Part shown: in pieces, positions 46,767-54,932 of the stretch
Numbering within the stretch: position 1 is the first letter of the stretch
Layout of the letters: each line of letters opens with the position of its first letter
From: Actinomycetota bacterium
Lineage (GTDB): Bacteria > Actinomycetota > Actinomycetes > Nanopelagicales > Nanopelagicaceae
DNA length: 64,000 nucleotides
NCBI GenBank assembly: GCA_026392935.1
Contig: JAPLBE010000016.1
Coordinates: 101,381 to 165,380 of the forward strand
Direction of reading: 5' to 3'
Made by a program: the position numbers and the translations under genes
The notes under the pieces: model-generated
What the model was told of the DNA's origin: nothing
What the model saw: the letters and a program-made list of their open reading frames with translations, nothing else
Databases searched by the model: none

Positions 46767-47144
46767 GTGGTTTCGATGTGGTTAAAGACGAAGTTGCGAC
46801 AGCTAGTGCGGGATGAATCAGGAAATAGCGAAAGTGCGCTTGTGCTAATTCCGTTGCTATCACTCTTTCTCGTTGTTTCACAGATGACTATTGCTATTCA
46901 TTCCAGAAACATGACAAAGATGAATACTCAAGATCAGGCATCTTCCCGGGCATTGTCTGGCAGTTTTGAAGATGGAGATACTTTCTTACATATTCACTCA
47001 CCCGATAAACACCAGAATTTGGACTTGGTAATCAGTCACTCCAGGAAGTCAATTTTATCAATCTTTCCAGTGATTCAAGATGTGATTGGCGGAAGTCAAA
47101 AAATTGATGTGACCGGAATTGCTCTCGTTGAAAATCAGCGATGA
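46767..47144 (+). CDS. TadE/TadF-like pseudopilin
   Basis: A 125-residue protein with the TadE-like N-terminus: a basic start, the motif RDESGNSESALVLIPLLSLFLVVSQ that joins a charged segment to one transmembrane helix, and an extracytoplasmic remainder. Such proteins are minor pilins in Tad systems. It starts directly after the previous stop (GTG 46767; an ATG 9 nt later is an alternative) and overlaps the next gene by 4 bp. Confidence 0.65.
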   Translation: MVSMWLKTKLRQLVRDESGNSESALVLIPLLSLFLVVSQMTIAIHSRNMTKMNTQDQASSRALSGSFEDGDTFLHIHSPDKHQNLDLVISHSRKSILSIFPVIQDVIGGSQKIDVTGIALVENQR

Positions 47145-47596
47145 AGTGGGTGGAGAGCTCATTGGGATTAAAACGTTGCATTGGAGATTCGCTACGAGTG
47201 CTTTTCAAGGATCGCACCGGGAGTGCAACGATTGAATTCACAATGTTGGCCATTCCGTTATTCATTCCACTCATGATTTTTGCCTCGCATTTTTCTCAAG
47301 TAACTAATAACCAAGATGCCCTTAGAACACTGGCGAGAGAATCTGCTAGAGCATTTGTCACGAGTTCGGATGACCAGATTGCTTTCTCAGTAGCGCGCGA
47401 AGTTGTCTCAAGGGGAGCTGAGATACTCGGAATCGAGGGAAGTCCTGCCAAGTCAGATGTCTTGATGAACATCACTTGTTCGGAATCGCCATGTATTTCA
47501 CCAAACTCGAGAGTATTAGTGAAACTCACTTCGTACGATAAAAAAGGACGCTCCACATCTGTCTCAGTTATTGAATATGTCTCGCCATGGGCATAA
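47141..47596 (+). CDS. TadE-like pseudopilin
   Basis: A 151-residue TadE-family protein. The motif FKDRTGSATIEFTMLAIPLFIPLMIF is the classic TadE signature (G-x-x-x-x-E-F then a hydrophobic helix), followed by ARESARAFVTSSD and an extracytoplasmic domain with a Cys pair (ITCSESPCISP). It is a likely minor pilin processed by a prepilin peptidase encoded elsewhere. The ATG overlaps the preceding stop by 4 bp and its end overlaps the next gene by 10 bp. Confidence 0.8.
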   Translation: MKWVESSLGLKRCIGDSLRVLFKDRTGSATIEFTMLAIPLFIPLMIFASHFSQVTNNQDALRTLARESARAFVTSSDDQIAFSVAREVVSRGAEILGIEGSPAKSDVLMNITCSESPCISPNSRVLVKLTSYDKKGRSTSVSVIEYVSPWA

Positions 47597-48144
47597 AGAA
47601 TTTCATACGCAATCGACTTCTCATTGATAACCGCGGGTCGATATCTGTTTTGATTCTTGGTATGTTTTTTCTTTCAGTGATTACATTTCTTGTGCTCACA
47701 GATATCACTTCTGTGTACTTGGCTAAACGAGCTCTCACTCAAGTTACCGAAGCCTCGGCTCAGCGAGGTGTGAAAAATCTTGATCTCGAAAAGTATTATG
47801 CAAGCAAATACAACCTGTCTTCCATGATTCTTGGCGCAAGCGGAATTGGTGAAATTGATCCAGGTATTCCAATTGATTGCGCTAAAGGAGCCGTAGACGT
47901 GCGCTCAACCATAAGTGATTGGATTCAACTAGATAGTTCAATCCGTAGGAATAGTCTGAGTAATGTCCAGGTTGATGAAGTAATGTGCGATGGATACCAA
48001 ATGGGGATTTCAACTTCGGCACTTGCACGCTTGCCTTTTGCTTTTTCTTTTCTTGGAATTTCTGAGTACAGGATTTCGGCGCAGGTAGGTATTTTTGATG
48101 AGCGAAAAGTGACGGATAATTACTACGGACTCACAATTGGCTGA
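47587..48144 (+). CDS. TadG-like pilus assembly protein
   Basis: A 185-residue protein with an N-terminal helix in NRGSISVLILGMFFLSVITFLVLTDITSVYLAKRALTQVTEASA, matching the TadE/G-type (putative Flp pilus assembly) N-terminal domain. Two Cys (PIDCAKGA, EVMCDGY) in the extracytoplasmic part could form a disulfide. It is the last gene of the Tad cluster, and its start overlaps the TadE-like gene by 10 bp. It is shorter than full TadG proteins and has no von Willebrand factor A domain. Confidence 0.7.
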   Translation: MGIKNFIRNRLLIDNRGSISVLILGMFFLSVITFLVLTDITSVYLAKRALTQVTEASAQRGVKNLDLEKYYASKYNLSSMILGASGIGEIDPGIPIDCAKGAVDVRSTISDWIQLDSSIRRNSLSNVQVDEVMCDGYQMGISTSALARLPFAFSFLGISEYRISAQVGIFDERKVTDNYYGLTIG

Positions 48145-48188
48145 TTACCGCAATTTATGGCCCGTCTTAGATCGCTCCGACTACTCGC

Positions 48189-48194
48189 TATCCT
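48189..48194 (+). promoter_or_regulatory. Predicted leaderless -10 of prfB
   Basis: TATCCT, 6 nt before the prfB ATG at 48201. It separates prfB from the Tad genes. Confidence 0.6.
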
Positions 48195-48200
48195 TAACCC

Positions 48201-49304
48201 ATGGCTCGCGAATACAACCTCGAAATAAATGAGACAAGCGCGACCCTTACATCTATTGAAAAGGTATTAGATCTTCCCAAGTTGGAAGCTGAAGCGGTTG
48301 AACTTGAGGCGGCGGCGGGAGTTCCGAATTTGTGGGATGACCCTGAGAAAGCTCAGGCAGTTACAAGTAAATTGTCGAGAGTTCAAGCAACGATTGGGCG
48401 ACTTAAAGGGTTGCGCAGACGAGTTGATGATTTGCCGGTTCTATTTGAGTTAGCTGCCGATGAACCAGATGGTTCTGGCTTAGTTGATGCCGAAAAAGAG
48501 TTGGACGCGACGAAGAAGGCAATCAGCGAATTAGAAGTAACAACGCTGCTCAATGGTGAATACGACATGCGTGATGCGTTGATAACTATTCGCTCTGAAG
48601 CGGGTGGAGTAGAGGCTGCAGACTGGGCAGAGATGTTGATGCGTATGTATTTGCGCTATTGCGAACGTCATGAATTTAAAGTTGATGTGCTTGAAACATC
48701 GTTTGCAGAAGAGGCTGGGATTAAATCAACAACCTTTAGAGTGAGTGCGCCATATGCATACGGAACTCTTTCAGTAGAACAAGGCACACATCGCTTGGTG
48801 CGCATCTCTCCATTTGATTCACAGTCACGTAGACATACATCTTTTGCGGGCGTGGAAATTGTTCCCGTTGTTGAGCAGAGTGATCACATTGATATTGATG
48901 AGAAAGAAGTTCGCGTGGATGTCTATCGCTCTTCCGGTCCTGGTGGCCAAGGAGTTAATACAACTGACTCTGCTGTGAGATTGACGCACGTTCCAACTGG
49001 AATTGTTGTCTCGTGTCAGAACGAACGTTCGCAGATTCAAAATAAAGCCACTGCAATGGCTGTTCTGCAATCTAAGTTGTTAGAGCGTCGCCGACAAGAA
49101 GAGCAAGCGAAAATCAATGCGCTGAAGGGTGATAACTCTGGATCTTGGGGAAATCAGATGCGTTCGTACGTTTTGGCCCCTTATCAAATGGTGAAAGATC
49201 TTCGAAATAACCATGAAACAGGAAATACTGCAGCAGTACTTAACGGCGAAATTGATGATTTCATCGAAGCCGGAATTCGCTGGCGCCGCTCAACTTCCAA
49301 TTAA
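48201..49304 (+). CDS. prfB: Peptide chain release factor 2
   Basis: A 367-residue class I release factor for UGA and UAA. The stop-recognition tripeptide SPF is in [20 protein letters not shown], and the peptidyl-tRNA hydrolysis motif GGQ is in [21 protein letters not shown]. The reading frame is continuous from ATG to TAA, so the autoregulatory +1 frameshift of E. coli RF2 is absent, as in many actinobacteria. It heads the prfB-ftsE-ftsX-smpB-ssrA order that is conserved in the phylum. Confidence 0.97.
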   Translation: MAREYNLEINETSATLTSIEKVLDLPKLEAEAVELEAAAGVPNLWDDPEKAQAVTSKLSRVQATIGRLKGLRRRVDDLPVLFELAADEPDGSGLVDAEKELDATKKAISELEVTTLLNGEYDMRDALITIRSEAGGVEAADWAEMLMRMYLRYCERHEFKVDVLETSFAEEAGIKSTTFRVSAPYAYGTLSVEQGTHRLVRISPFDSQSRRHTSFAGVEIVPVVEQSDHIDIDEKEVRVDVYRSSGPGGQGVNTTDSAVRLTHVPTGIVVSCQNERSQIQNKATAMAVLQSKLLERRRQEEQAKINALKGDNSGSWGNQMRSYVLAPYQMVKDLRNNHETGNTAAVLNGEIDDFIEAGIRWRRSTSN

Positions 49305-49463
49305 TTTGGACTTATTTCCAGAGCCTCACACGCGTAATGTGATTTATCCCTATCTGTGAATTCTCATAAAAGGGGCGAATTTCCCGCGTTATGCGTGAGT
49401 ACCTACTTAAACTAGGGGCAGGTCTCAGTAAGAGCGCAAAGAAGAGCTTAATAAGGAGCAGTT

Positions 49464-50153
49464 GTGATTCGCTTTGAAAACGTAACAAAGATTTACTCAG
49501 GTCAGGATCGCCCTGCCCTCGATAGCGTGAGCTTGGAAATTACCAAAGGCGAATTCGTCTTCTTGGTAGGTATGTCCGGTTCAGGTAAATCTACTTTCTT
49601 GCGTTTAATTCTGCGCGAAGAGCGACCAACATCTGGTGTTATCCATGTAGCTGGAAAAGATTTAGGAACACTTGCAAACCATAAAGTTCCTGAACTTCGC
49701 CGCCAGGTAGGAACCGTCTTCCAGGATTTTCGACTTCTTCCAAATAAAACAATTTCGGAAAACATCGCATTTTCACTTCACGTACTTGGATTCTCGCAGA
49801 AGGAAATTAATCGCGAAGTCCCAGAGATGCTTGAACTGGTTGGACTCGAAGATAAGGGCGATCGCTTGCCATCTGAAATCTCTGGTGGTGAGCAGCAACG
49901 CGTTGCCATTGCTCGTGCATATGTAACTCGTCCGGCAATCATCATCGCCGATGAGCCAACAGGAAACCTTGACCCAGCTCTTTCAGTTGGAATTATGAAG
50001 TTACTAGACCGCATCAATCGTGAGGGAACAACAGTTCTTATGGCTACACACGATTCGGGAATTGTTGATCAAATGCGTAAGCGAGTCATTGAACTCGATG
50101 GTGGCCATGTAATTCGCGATCAAGTTCGCGGCGTCTACGGATACACAGGATAA
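49464..50153 (+). CDS. ftsE: Cell-division ABC transporter ATP-binding protein FtsE
   Basis: A 229-residue ATPase that with FtsX couples cytosolic ATP hydrolysis to cell-wall hydrolase activation at the divisome. Walker A is [12 protein letters not shown] (about 36-47), the Q-loop [12 protein letters not shown], the signature [13 protein letters not shown] and Walker [14 protein letters not shown], followed by the switch His in MATHDSG. AAGGAG lies 5 nt before a GTG start. A possible -10 TAAACT near 49420 would give a leader of about 40 nt. FtsX begins 10 bp after its stop. Confidence 0.97.
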   Translation: MIRFENVTKIYSGQDRPALDSVSLEITKGEFVFLVGMSGSGKSTFLRLILREERPTSGVIHVAGKDLGTLANHKVPELRRQVGTVFQDFRLLPNKTISENIAFSLHVLGFSQKEINREVPEMLELVGLEDKGDRLPSEISGGEQQRVAIARAYVTRPAIIIADEPTGNLDPALSVGIMKLLDRINREGTTVLMATHDSGIVDQMRKRVIELDGGHVIRDQVRGVYGYTG

Positions 50154-50163
50154 GGGGAAGAGG

Positions 50164-51066
50164 ATGCGCGCAGGATTTCTCTTAAGCGAAGTTCGAATTG
50201 GACTTCGCCGAAACCTAACAATGACATTTGCTGTCATTGTTACCGTTGCTATCTCTCTTTCATTACTTGGAATTGGATTGCTTTCGAATTCTCAAGTAAG
50301 TGCCATGAAAGATTATTGGTACGACAAGATCGAGGTTTCAGTATTTCTCTGCGGATCTCTTTCAGAATCTTCATCATGTAGTGGTGGCGTGGTAAATGAA
50401 GAGCAGCGCACATCAATTAAGGCTGACCTGGAAGCACTTCCGGTAGTTGATAGCGTTTTCTACGAATCACAAACTGAAGCATTTGCGCGATTTAAAGAAC
50501 GATTTAAGGATTCTGCAATTGCACAGAATGTAACTGCAGATCAATTGCCAGAATCATTCCGCGTGAAGTTAAAGGACCCAACACAATTTGATGTAGTTGT
50601 CAGTGCATTTAGCGGACGTCCGGGCGTGGATATTGTTCAAGACCAGAGATCAATTCTCGAGAAGTTCTTTAGATTGTTGGCAGTACTTCGTAACGGAGCA
50701 CTCATAGTCGGTTTGCTCTCGGTTCTCACAGCGGCACTTTTGATTAGCAACACACTTCGCATTGCGGCATTTAACCGTCGTCGCGAAACTGGTGTAATGC
50801 GACTCGTCGGTGCATCTTCGTGGTCGATTCAACTTCCATTCTTACTTGAAGGTGTTTTCTCGGCATTCATCGGGTGGATTTTGGCTTCGGGATTATTGTC
50901 GGCGCTTAAGTACGTCGTTGAAACCAAAGTCGCTCCGCTTCTAACTTTCACCAAGTTCTTTGGATGGGGAGAAGTTGCCGTCGCCTCTGGTTGGTTACTC
51001 CTCACAGGCCTAGTTGTTTCGGCTATCGCTTCGTTGATTACACTTCGTCGTTACCTGAAGGTTTAA
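50164..51066 (+). CDS. ftsX: Cell-division permease-like protein FtsX
   Basis: A 300-residue membrane partner of FtsE. The first helix (LTMTFAVIVTVAISLSLLGIGLLS) is followed by an extracytoplasmic domain of about 130 residues with a Cys pair (FLCGSLSESSSC) and the conserved FYESQTEAFARFKERF. The three C-terminal helices (about 180-205, 225-250, 270-295) enclose FNRRRETGVMRLVGAS. The topology matches the four-helix FtsX family. In mycobacteria the extracytoplasmic loop binds the peptidoglycan hydrolase RipC; the partner is not in this window. Confidence 0.96.
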   Translation: MRAGFLLSEVRIGLRRNLTMTFAVIVTVAISLSLLGIGLLSNSQVSAMKDYWYDKIEVSVFLCGSLSESSSCSGGVVNEEQRTSIKADLEALPVVDSVFYESQTEAFARFKERFKDSAIAQNVTADQLPESFRVKLKDPTQFDVVVSAFSGRPGVDIVQDQRSILEKFFRLLAVLRNGALIVGLLSVLTAALLISNTLRIAAFNRRRETGVMRLVGASSWSIQLPFLLEGVFSAFIGWILASGLLSALKYVVETKVAPLLTFTKFFGWGEVAVASGWLLLTGLVVSAIASLITLRRYLKV

Positions 51067-51106
51067 TCTACCTATCGGTCCAAATTAAGTTAGGGGAGGT
51101 GAGCTC

Positions 51107-51583
51107 ATGGTTAAAGAACTAGGGAAGAAGCTCATCGCTCAAAATAAGAAAGCGCGCCACGATTTCTCAATAGAAGATGTCTATGAATGTGGCATTGTCT
51201 TAACTGGGACTGAAGTGAAATCTTTGCGAGCGGGGCGAGCATCACTCATTGATGGCTTTGCGATGATCGAAAATGGTGAACTTTGGCTTCATGGTGTTCA
51301 CATTCCTGAATACACAGAAGGAACGTGGACAAATCACACTCCACGCAGAAAGCGAAAGCTTCTGGTTAAGAAAATTGAGATACGCAAAATTGCATCTCGC
51401 ACAAAAGATTCTGGTGTCACCCTTGTTCCTCTTCAGCTTTACTTCAAGGACGGTAAAGCGAAGATTGAAGTTGCAATTGCTAAAGGAAAGAAAGCGCATG
51501 ACAAGCGTTCTACGCTGATGGAGCAACAAGCGACCCGCGAAGTCAATCGCGAACTTTCGCGCCGCCAATCCGGCAAGGACTAG
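51107..51583 (+). CDS. smpB: SsrA-binding protein SmpB
   Basis: A 158-residue partner of tmRNA in ribosome rescue. It has the characteristic [37 protein letters not shown], the HVHIPEY-like segment [11 protein letters not shown], and [16 protein letters not shown]. The basic C-terminal tail [27 protein letters not shown] enters the ribosomal mRNA channel. GGGGAGGTGA lies just upstream of the ATG. tmRNA is encoded 334 bp downstream on the same strand. Confidence 0.97.
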   Translation: MVKELGKKLIAQNKKARHDFSIEDVYECGIVLTGTEVKSLRAGRASLIDGFAMIENGELWLHGVHIPEYTEGTWTNHTPRRKRKLLVKKIEIRKIASRTKDSGVTLVPLQLYFKDGKAKIEVAIAKGKKAHDKRSTLMEQQATREVNRELSRRQSGKD

Positions 51584-51840
51584 TCAAGAGGCGCTGGGAT
51601 GCGCAGAAGAAGCCCCTTAATCAATGGGCAATTTCTTACTTCAAGTAGTTGTTCTCTATACTTAAACCCTGCCTTTCCAGAGGCAGAATCTTTAGATAGA
51701 TCGAGTCGCGCAGACAAGAATGCCGCTCCATACCTTCTAAGAAATCAACTTAACCAAATTTAAACATGGGTGAGTTGTCGAAAAAAATAGCAATAAGAAA
51801 TAACGACAGTACGAAGCAATAGAAGCAGTACTCGCAACTA
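51584..51840 (+). other. Intergenic stretch without recognised gene (smpB-ssrA)
   Basis: About 257 bp between the smpB stop and the ssrA promoter, long for this compact window. The longest ATG-started frames I read here are 13 and 18 codons without family character. There is a short GCCT-TTCCAG-AGGC hairpin near 51670, too weak to call a terminator. I see no tRNA or known RNA family. Confidence 0.4.
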
Positions 51841-51896
51841 TTGAAAGTACATGTAAGTAAAACTAAATAGTGTGAATTACGTTTTCCACGTAATTC
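51841..51896 (+). promoter_or_regulatory. Predicted ssrA promoter and leader hairpin
   Basis: TTGAAA (51841-51846) and TAAATA (51864-51869) are 17 bp apart. A perfect 9-bp inverted repeat GAATTACGT/ACGTAATTC (51874-51882 with 51888-51896, loop TTTCC) begins where transcription should start. It would make the tmRNA precursor begin with a hairpin about 20 nt before the mature 5' end. A second, bulged CCCAA-GTTT/AAAC-TTGGG pairing straddles the mature end and could guide RNase P or compete with the acceptor stem. Confidence 0.45.
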
Positions 51897-51917
51897 CCAA
51901 AGTTTGAAAATAAACTT

Positions 51918-52240
51918 GGGGGTGAACGGTCTCGACTTTAGTTGTTGAGGCAGGGGAAGCGGGCCGAGGAAGCCGGGATGATCTCGTAAACCATGAAACC
52001 TGTGCAAAAATAACTGCAGACAACAGTCGCAGTGATTTCGCTCTAGCTGCATAAGCTAGTACCGAATCCGTCAGCCCGGGCGCGCTCTCTTGCGAATATC
52101 TCGAGAGAACAGTTTCGCAAATGAGTTCGTTGAATACTTGTGTGTAAGAGATTCAGGACTGAGAAAACGTTAAGCACACTACGCCCGTAGAAGCCCTGTT
52201 TTAATTCTGAAGGACCCGGGTTCGATTCCCGGCACCTCCA
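51918..52240 (+). ncRNA. ssrA: Transfer-messenger RNA (tmRNA)
   Basis: The 5' end GGGGGTGAACGGTCTCGACT and the 3' end with T-arm GGGTTCGATTCCC then GGCACCTCC-A form the tRNA-like domain; the acceptor stem GGGGGTG pairs with CACCTCC (one G-U). The resume codon is GCA at 52004, and the tag reads AKITADNSRSDFALAA with stop TAA at 52052-52054. It ends in the usual ALAA degron recognised by Clp proteases, whose adaptor ClpS is encoded at 63 kb. Pseudoknot-forming GC-rich repeats lie downstream. CCA is not encoded: the bases after the discriminator are CGA, so CCA-adding enzyme is needed. Confidence 0.96.
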
Positions 52241-52250
52241 CGACGAGCGA

Positions 52251-52326
52251 GGCTCGAAAAAGTGTTTACATTTTTCGTAGCCGAGCGAGGAGAGGAGGTT
52301 GAATCAGCGCAGCTGATAAAACCTCC
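52251..52326 (+). terminator. Tandem hairpins downstream of ssrA
   Basis: Hairpin 1 pairs GGCTCGAAAAA (52251-52261) with TTTTTCG-T-AGCC (52271-52282), one bulged base. Hairpin 2 pairs GGAGGTT (52294-52300) with AACCTCC (52320-52326) and has an inner TCAGC-GCA-GCTGA stem. No T-tract follows directly; the next T-run (52340s) is inside the convergent DUF3039 gene. They probably mark the 3' end of the tmRNA transcript, by termination or by blocking exonucleases. Confidence 0.5.
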
Positions 52327-52333
52327 ACTAACG

Positions 52334-52591
52334 CTACTCTTTTTTGAGTCCGTCAAATATTTCTTTACAGACAGGACAGACTGGATACTTCTGCGGGTCA
52401 CGTGAAGGAACCCATTTCTTTCCGCAGAGTGCTTTTACTGCCTTACCTGTTACTGCAGATTCAACAATTTTTTCTTTCTTTATGTAATGCGCATAACGAT
52501 CATGGCCACCATCATCTTCTTGTTCAACAGGACGAGTGAGGGTGTCTGTATCGCTTTCAAGCGATGGAGTACCGCGACCGAAAAGTGGCAT
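52334..52591 (-). CDS. DUF3039 family protein
   Basis: An 85-residue actinobacterial protein with the family core DRYAHYIKKEKIVESAVTGKAVKALCGKKWVPSRDP and a C-terminal PVCPVCKEIFDGL. One Cys in ALCGKKW and the C-x2-C pair give three potential zinc ligands. The function is unknown. It is convergent with ssrA and divergent from argF, with 61 bp to the argF start. Confidence 0.9.
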   Translation of the reverse strand: MPLFGRGTPSLESDTDTLTRPVEQEDDGGHDRYAHYIKKEKIVESAVTGKAVKALCGKKWVPSRDPQKYPVCPVCKEIFDGLKKE

Positions 52592-52640
52592 GCGCTAAGT
52601 ATCCAACAAAAACTAGTCACATGGCCATCTCGGCTTCCGG

Positions 52641-52646
52641 TAGAAT
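52641..52646 (+). promoter_or_regulatory. Predicted leaderless -10 of argF
   Basis: TAGAAT, 6 nt before the argF ATG at 52653. Confidence 0.6.
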
Positions 52647-52652
52647 TTCCCA

Positions 52653-53591
52653 ATGAAGGACTTACTGCGCACCGAGCACTTATCTCGTGCTGATGTCGAG
52701 CTACTGCTCGCGACTGCTGCAGATTTTGCAAAGAATCCGCTTCGTTCAAACACTGCACTGAGCAACAAGAGCGTCGCTATCTATATGACAAAGCCTTCTA
52801 CGCGCACACGTCTTGCTTCTGAAACTGCAGTGGCGCACTTAGGTGGAACACCGATATTTATTCGCGGAGATGAGCTTCAGCTTGGTCGCGGTGAAACAAT
52901 TGCAGATACTGCTCGAATCATCAGCGGTTACTGCGATGCACTTCTTATTCGCACATTTGCGCAAGCAGATGTTGATGAACTTGGTGCACATGCAACTATT
53001 CCAGTAATTAATGGTCTTACAGATGATGATCATCCAACTCAACTTCTTGCCGACTGGGTAACTATTCGTGAGAATTTTGGCGAAGATGTCAAGGGCCGCA
53101 AATTTGTATATCTTGGTGATGGAAACAATATGACTCATGCCTGGTTAATTATGGGCGCAATCATGGGCGCACACGTTGTTGCAGCAACACCAGATGGAAA
53201 GTGGGCACCAGATCCCACTGTTGTTGCGAAGGCGAAAGAAATCGCAGCAATGAGCGGTGCAACAGTAGAAGTAACCAATGATCCAGAGGCTGCAGCTAAA
53301 GGCGCATCAGTTCTCTACACAGATGTGTGGATGTCTATGGGAGATCCTGAAGCAGAACGCGCAGAAAAAACGAAAGCGCTTACTCCTTTTGCAATTACAG
53401 AAAACCTCATGAAACTTACAGAAAAAGATTCAATCTTTATGCACTGCTTGCCAGCACATCGCGGAGAAGAAGTGGAAGCTTCAGTCATTGATGGGCCTAA
53501 ATCTGTAATTTGGCGTGAGGCTTACCATCGCCGAACAACTATTCAGGCGTTGTTCTATCACTTAACTCGCGGCGAACTTAAGGGAAATTAA
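52653..53591 (+). CDS. argF: Ornithine carbamoyltransferase
   Basis: A 312-residue enzyme that makes citrulline from ornithine and carbamoyl phosphate in arginine synthesis. The carbamoyl-phosphate loop is MTKPSTRTRLASE (STRTR), with HPTQ in DDDHPTQLLADW and the ornithine-side motif FMHCLPAHRGEEV, together with the SMG loop (VWMSMGD). The length is slightly under the family mean. No other arginine gene is next to it, so it stands outside any arg operon. A tandem-repeat hairpin region follows the stop. Confidence 0.92.
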   Translation: MKDLLRTEHLSRADVELLLATAADFAKNPLRSNTALSNKSVAIYMTKPSTRTRLASETAVAHLGGTPIFIRGDELQLGRGETIADTARIISGYCDALLIRTFAQADVDELGAHATIPVINGLTDDDHPTQLLADWVTIRENFGEDVKGRKFVYLGDGNNMTHAWLIMGAIMGAHVVAATPDGKWAPDPTVVAKAKEIAAMSGATVEVTNDPEAAAKGASVLYTDVWMSMGDPEAERAEKTKALTPFAITENLMKLTEKDSIFMHCLPAHRGEEVEASVIDGPKSVIWREAYHRRTTIQALFYHLTRGELKGN

Positions 53592-53595
53592 AGCC

Positions 53596-53616
53596 GCCAC
53601 CACTTTACTCGGTGGC
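53596..53616 (+). terminator. Hairpin after argF
   Basis: GCCACC (53596-53601) pairs with GGTGGC (53611-53616) across a 9-nt loop, 5 bp after the argF stop. It is followed by TCGCTTTACT rather than a clean T-tract, so this would be a weak terminator. Confidence 0.45.
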
Positions 53617-53662
53617 TCGCTTTACTGAGTGGCTCGCTTTACTGAGTGGCTCTCTTTTCTCA
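53612..53662 (+). repeat. Tandem 17-bp repeat after argF
   Basis: Three head-to-tail units of GTGGCTCGCTTTACTGA at 53612-53628, 53629-53645 and 53646-53662. The first two are identical, and the third matches at 14 of 17 positions. The first unit contains the 3' arm of the hairpin after argF, so each unit could compete to pair with the same 5' arm. The remaining stretch to pntAA (53663-53773) shows nothing recognisable. Confidence 0.75.
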
Positions 53663-53773
53663 ATGACTTCTCTGAGCCAGGAAATTAGTGCCAGCGCTTC
53701 TCTAGCGTGTCTCAAATCTTGAAAAGTGATATGAATTGTTTAATTCTGGATGTCGCTAGGCAAGTAGCACCGG

Positions 53774-53779
53774 TAAGGT
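53774..53779 (+). promoter_or_regulatory. Predicted leaderless -10 of pntAA
   Basis: TAAGGT, 7 nt before the ATG at 53787. Confidence 0.6.
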
Positions 53780-53786
53780 TCTGCGC

Positions 53787-54932
53787 ATGAGAGTAGCCGT
53801 ACCTAGGGAAATTCGTGATGGCGAGAAGCGCGTAGCGCTGGTGCCAGATGTAATAAATAAGTTAACTCGACTTGGTTTTGAAGTCGTCATTGAATCTGGG
53901 GCGGGCGACCATGCGCAAGCAACAGATGCTCTTTTTGCTGCAGCAGGTGCCATAGTAAAGAGTGGCAATGTCATCAGTGACGCCGACGTTGTTCTCTCAG
54001 TTACCTCACTTACTCCCGCTCAGATCGGTAGCCTGAAAAAAGGCGCTGTAACAATTTCTTTTCTCTCACCAGTAACAGCAGTTGATTCAATCGAAGCGGC
54101 TGAAAAGGCTGGAGTCACTGCGTTTTCATTAGAGCTTGTTCCTCGTATTTCACGTGCGCAATCAATGGATGCACTTACTTCACAGGCGTTGTGCGCGGGA
54201 TATCGCGCAGCACTTGTCGGCGCAGAACTTTCACCACGATTCTTCCCAATGTTGATGACAGCGGCAGGAACCGTTACACCGGCTCAAGTTCTTGTTCTTG
54301 GCGCAGGTGTTGCAGGTCTGCAGGCAATTGCAACTGCTCGCAGACTTGGTGGAGTTGTCAGCGCCTATGACGTTCGACCATCGTCAGCCGATGAAGTGAA
54401 ATCTATGGGTGCAACTTTTATCAACCTTGAACTTGAAGCGCTCGAAGGTGCTGGCGGTTATGCCCGCGAAATGACAGAAGAGCGCGCAGCAAAGCAACGC
54501 GAACTATTAACTCCATACATCGCAAAGTCACACGTTGTCATTACAACTGCAGCTGTTCCTGGTCGCACTGCGCCACAATTGATGACAGCACAAATGGTTG
54601 ATGCAATGGAAGCCGGAACAATCATTGTTGACCTCGCGGCAGAAACTGGCGGAAACGTTGAAGGTTCTAAGCCAGGTGAAATTGTTGTCACAGCAAAGGG
54701 AGTTCAAATTTGGGGCGGTAAAGATGTACCGAGCCAACTACCTTTCCACGCATCAAGCTTGTACTCACGCAACGTCGTTAATCTGCTTACTTTGATGACC
54801 ACTCCAAGCAAAGATGGATCAGCAGTTGCCCTCAATATTGATTTCACTGATGAGATTATTGATAAGTCAGCGGTAACTCACGCAGGTTCTAAACACACAC
54901 CGGGTGCTAGCGAGAAGGGCGGTGCAAACTAA
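53787..54932 (+). CDS. pntAA: NAD(P) transhydrogenase, soluble NAD(H)-binding alpha-1 subunit
   Basis: A 381-residue domain I protein of proton-translocating transhydrogenase, closely related to alanine dehydrogenase. The N-terminal MRVAVPREIRDGEKRVALVPD, the mobile region RISRAQSMDALTSQA and the Rossmann motif VLVLGAGVAGLQAIATARRLGG are clear, followed by VVSAYDVRP and VDLAAETGGNVEGS. It binds NADH and passes hydride to NADP bound by PntB. The stop overlaps the next start in TAATG. The three-gene arrangement (alpha-1, alpha-2, beta) is that of many actinobacteria and Rhodospirillum, unlike the two-gene form of E. coli. Confidence 0.95.
   Translation: MRVAVPREIRDGEKRVALVPDVINKLTRLGFEVVIESGAGDHAQATDALFAAAGAIVKSGNVISDADVVLSVTSLTPAQIGSLKKGAVTISFLSPVTAVDSIEAAEKAGVTAFSLELVPRISRAQSMDALTSQALCAGYRAALVGAELSPRFFPMLMTAAGTVTPAQVLVLGAGVAGLQAIATARRLGGVVSAYDVRPSSADEVKSMGATFINLELEALEGAGGYAREMTEERAAKQRELLTPYIAKSHVVITTAAVPGRTAPQLMTAQMVDAMEAGTIIVDLAAETGGNVEGSKPGEIVVTAKGVQIWGGKDVPSQLPFHASSLYSRNVVNLLTLMTTPSKDGSAVALNIDFTDEIIDKSAVTHAGSKHTPGASEKGGAN

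Noticed and set aside
48201-48300. Programmed frameshift in prfB
   Set aside because: I looked for an early in-frame UGA with a Shine-Dalgarno-like slip site; the frame is continuous.
49326-49342. TCACA-N7-TGTGA inverted repeat upstream of ftsE as a CRP-type site
   Set aside because: The half-sites are in the opposite order to the CRP consensus (TGTGA-N6-TCACA) and the arms are only 5 bp.
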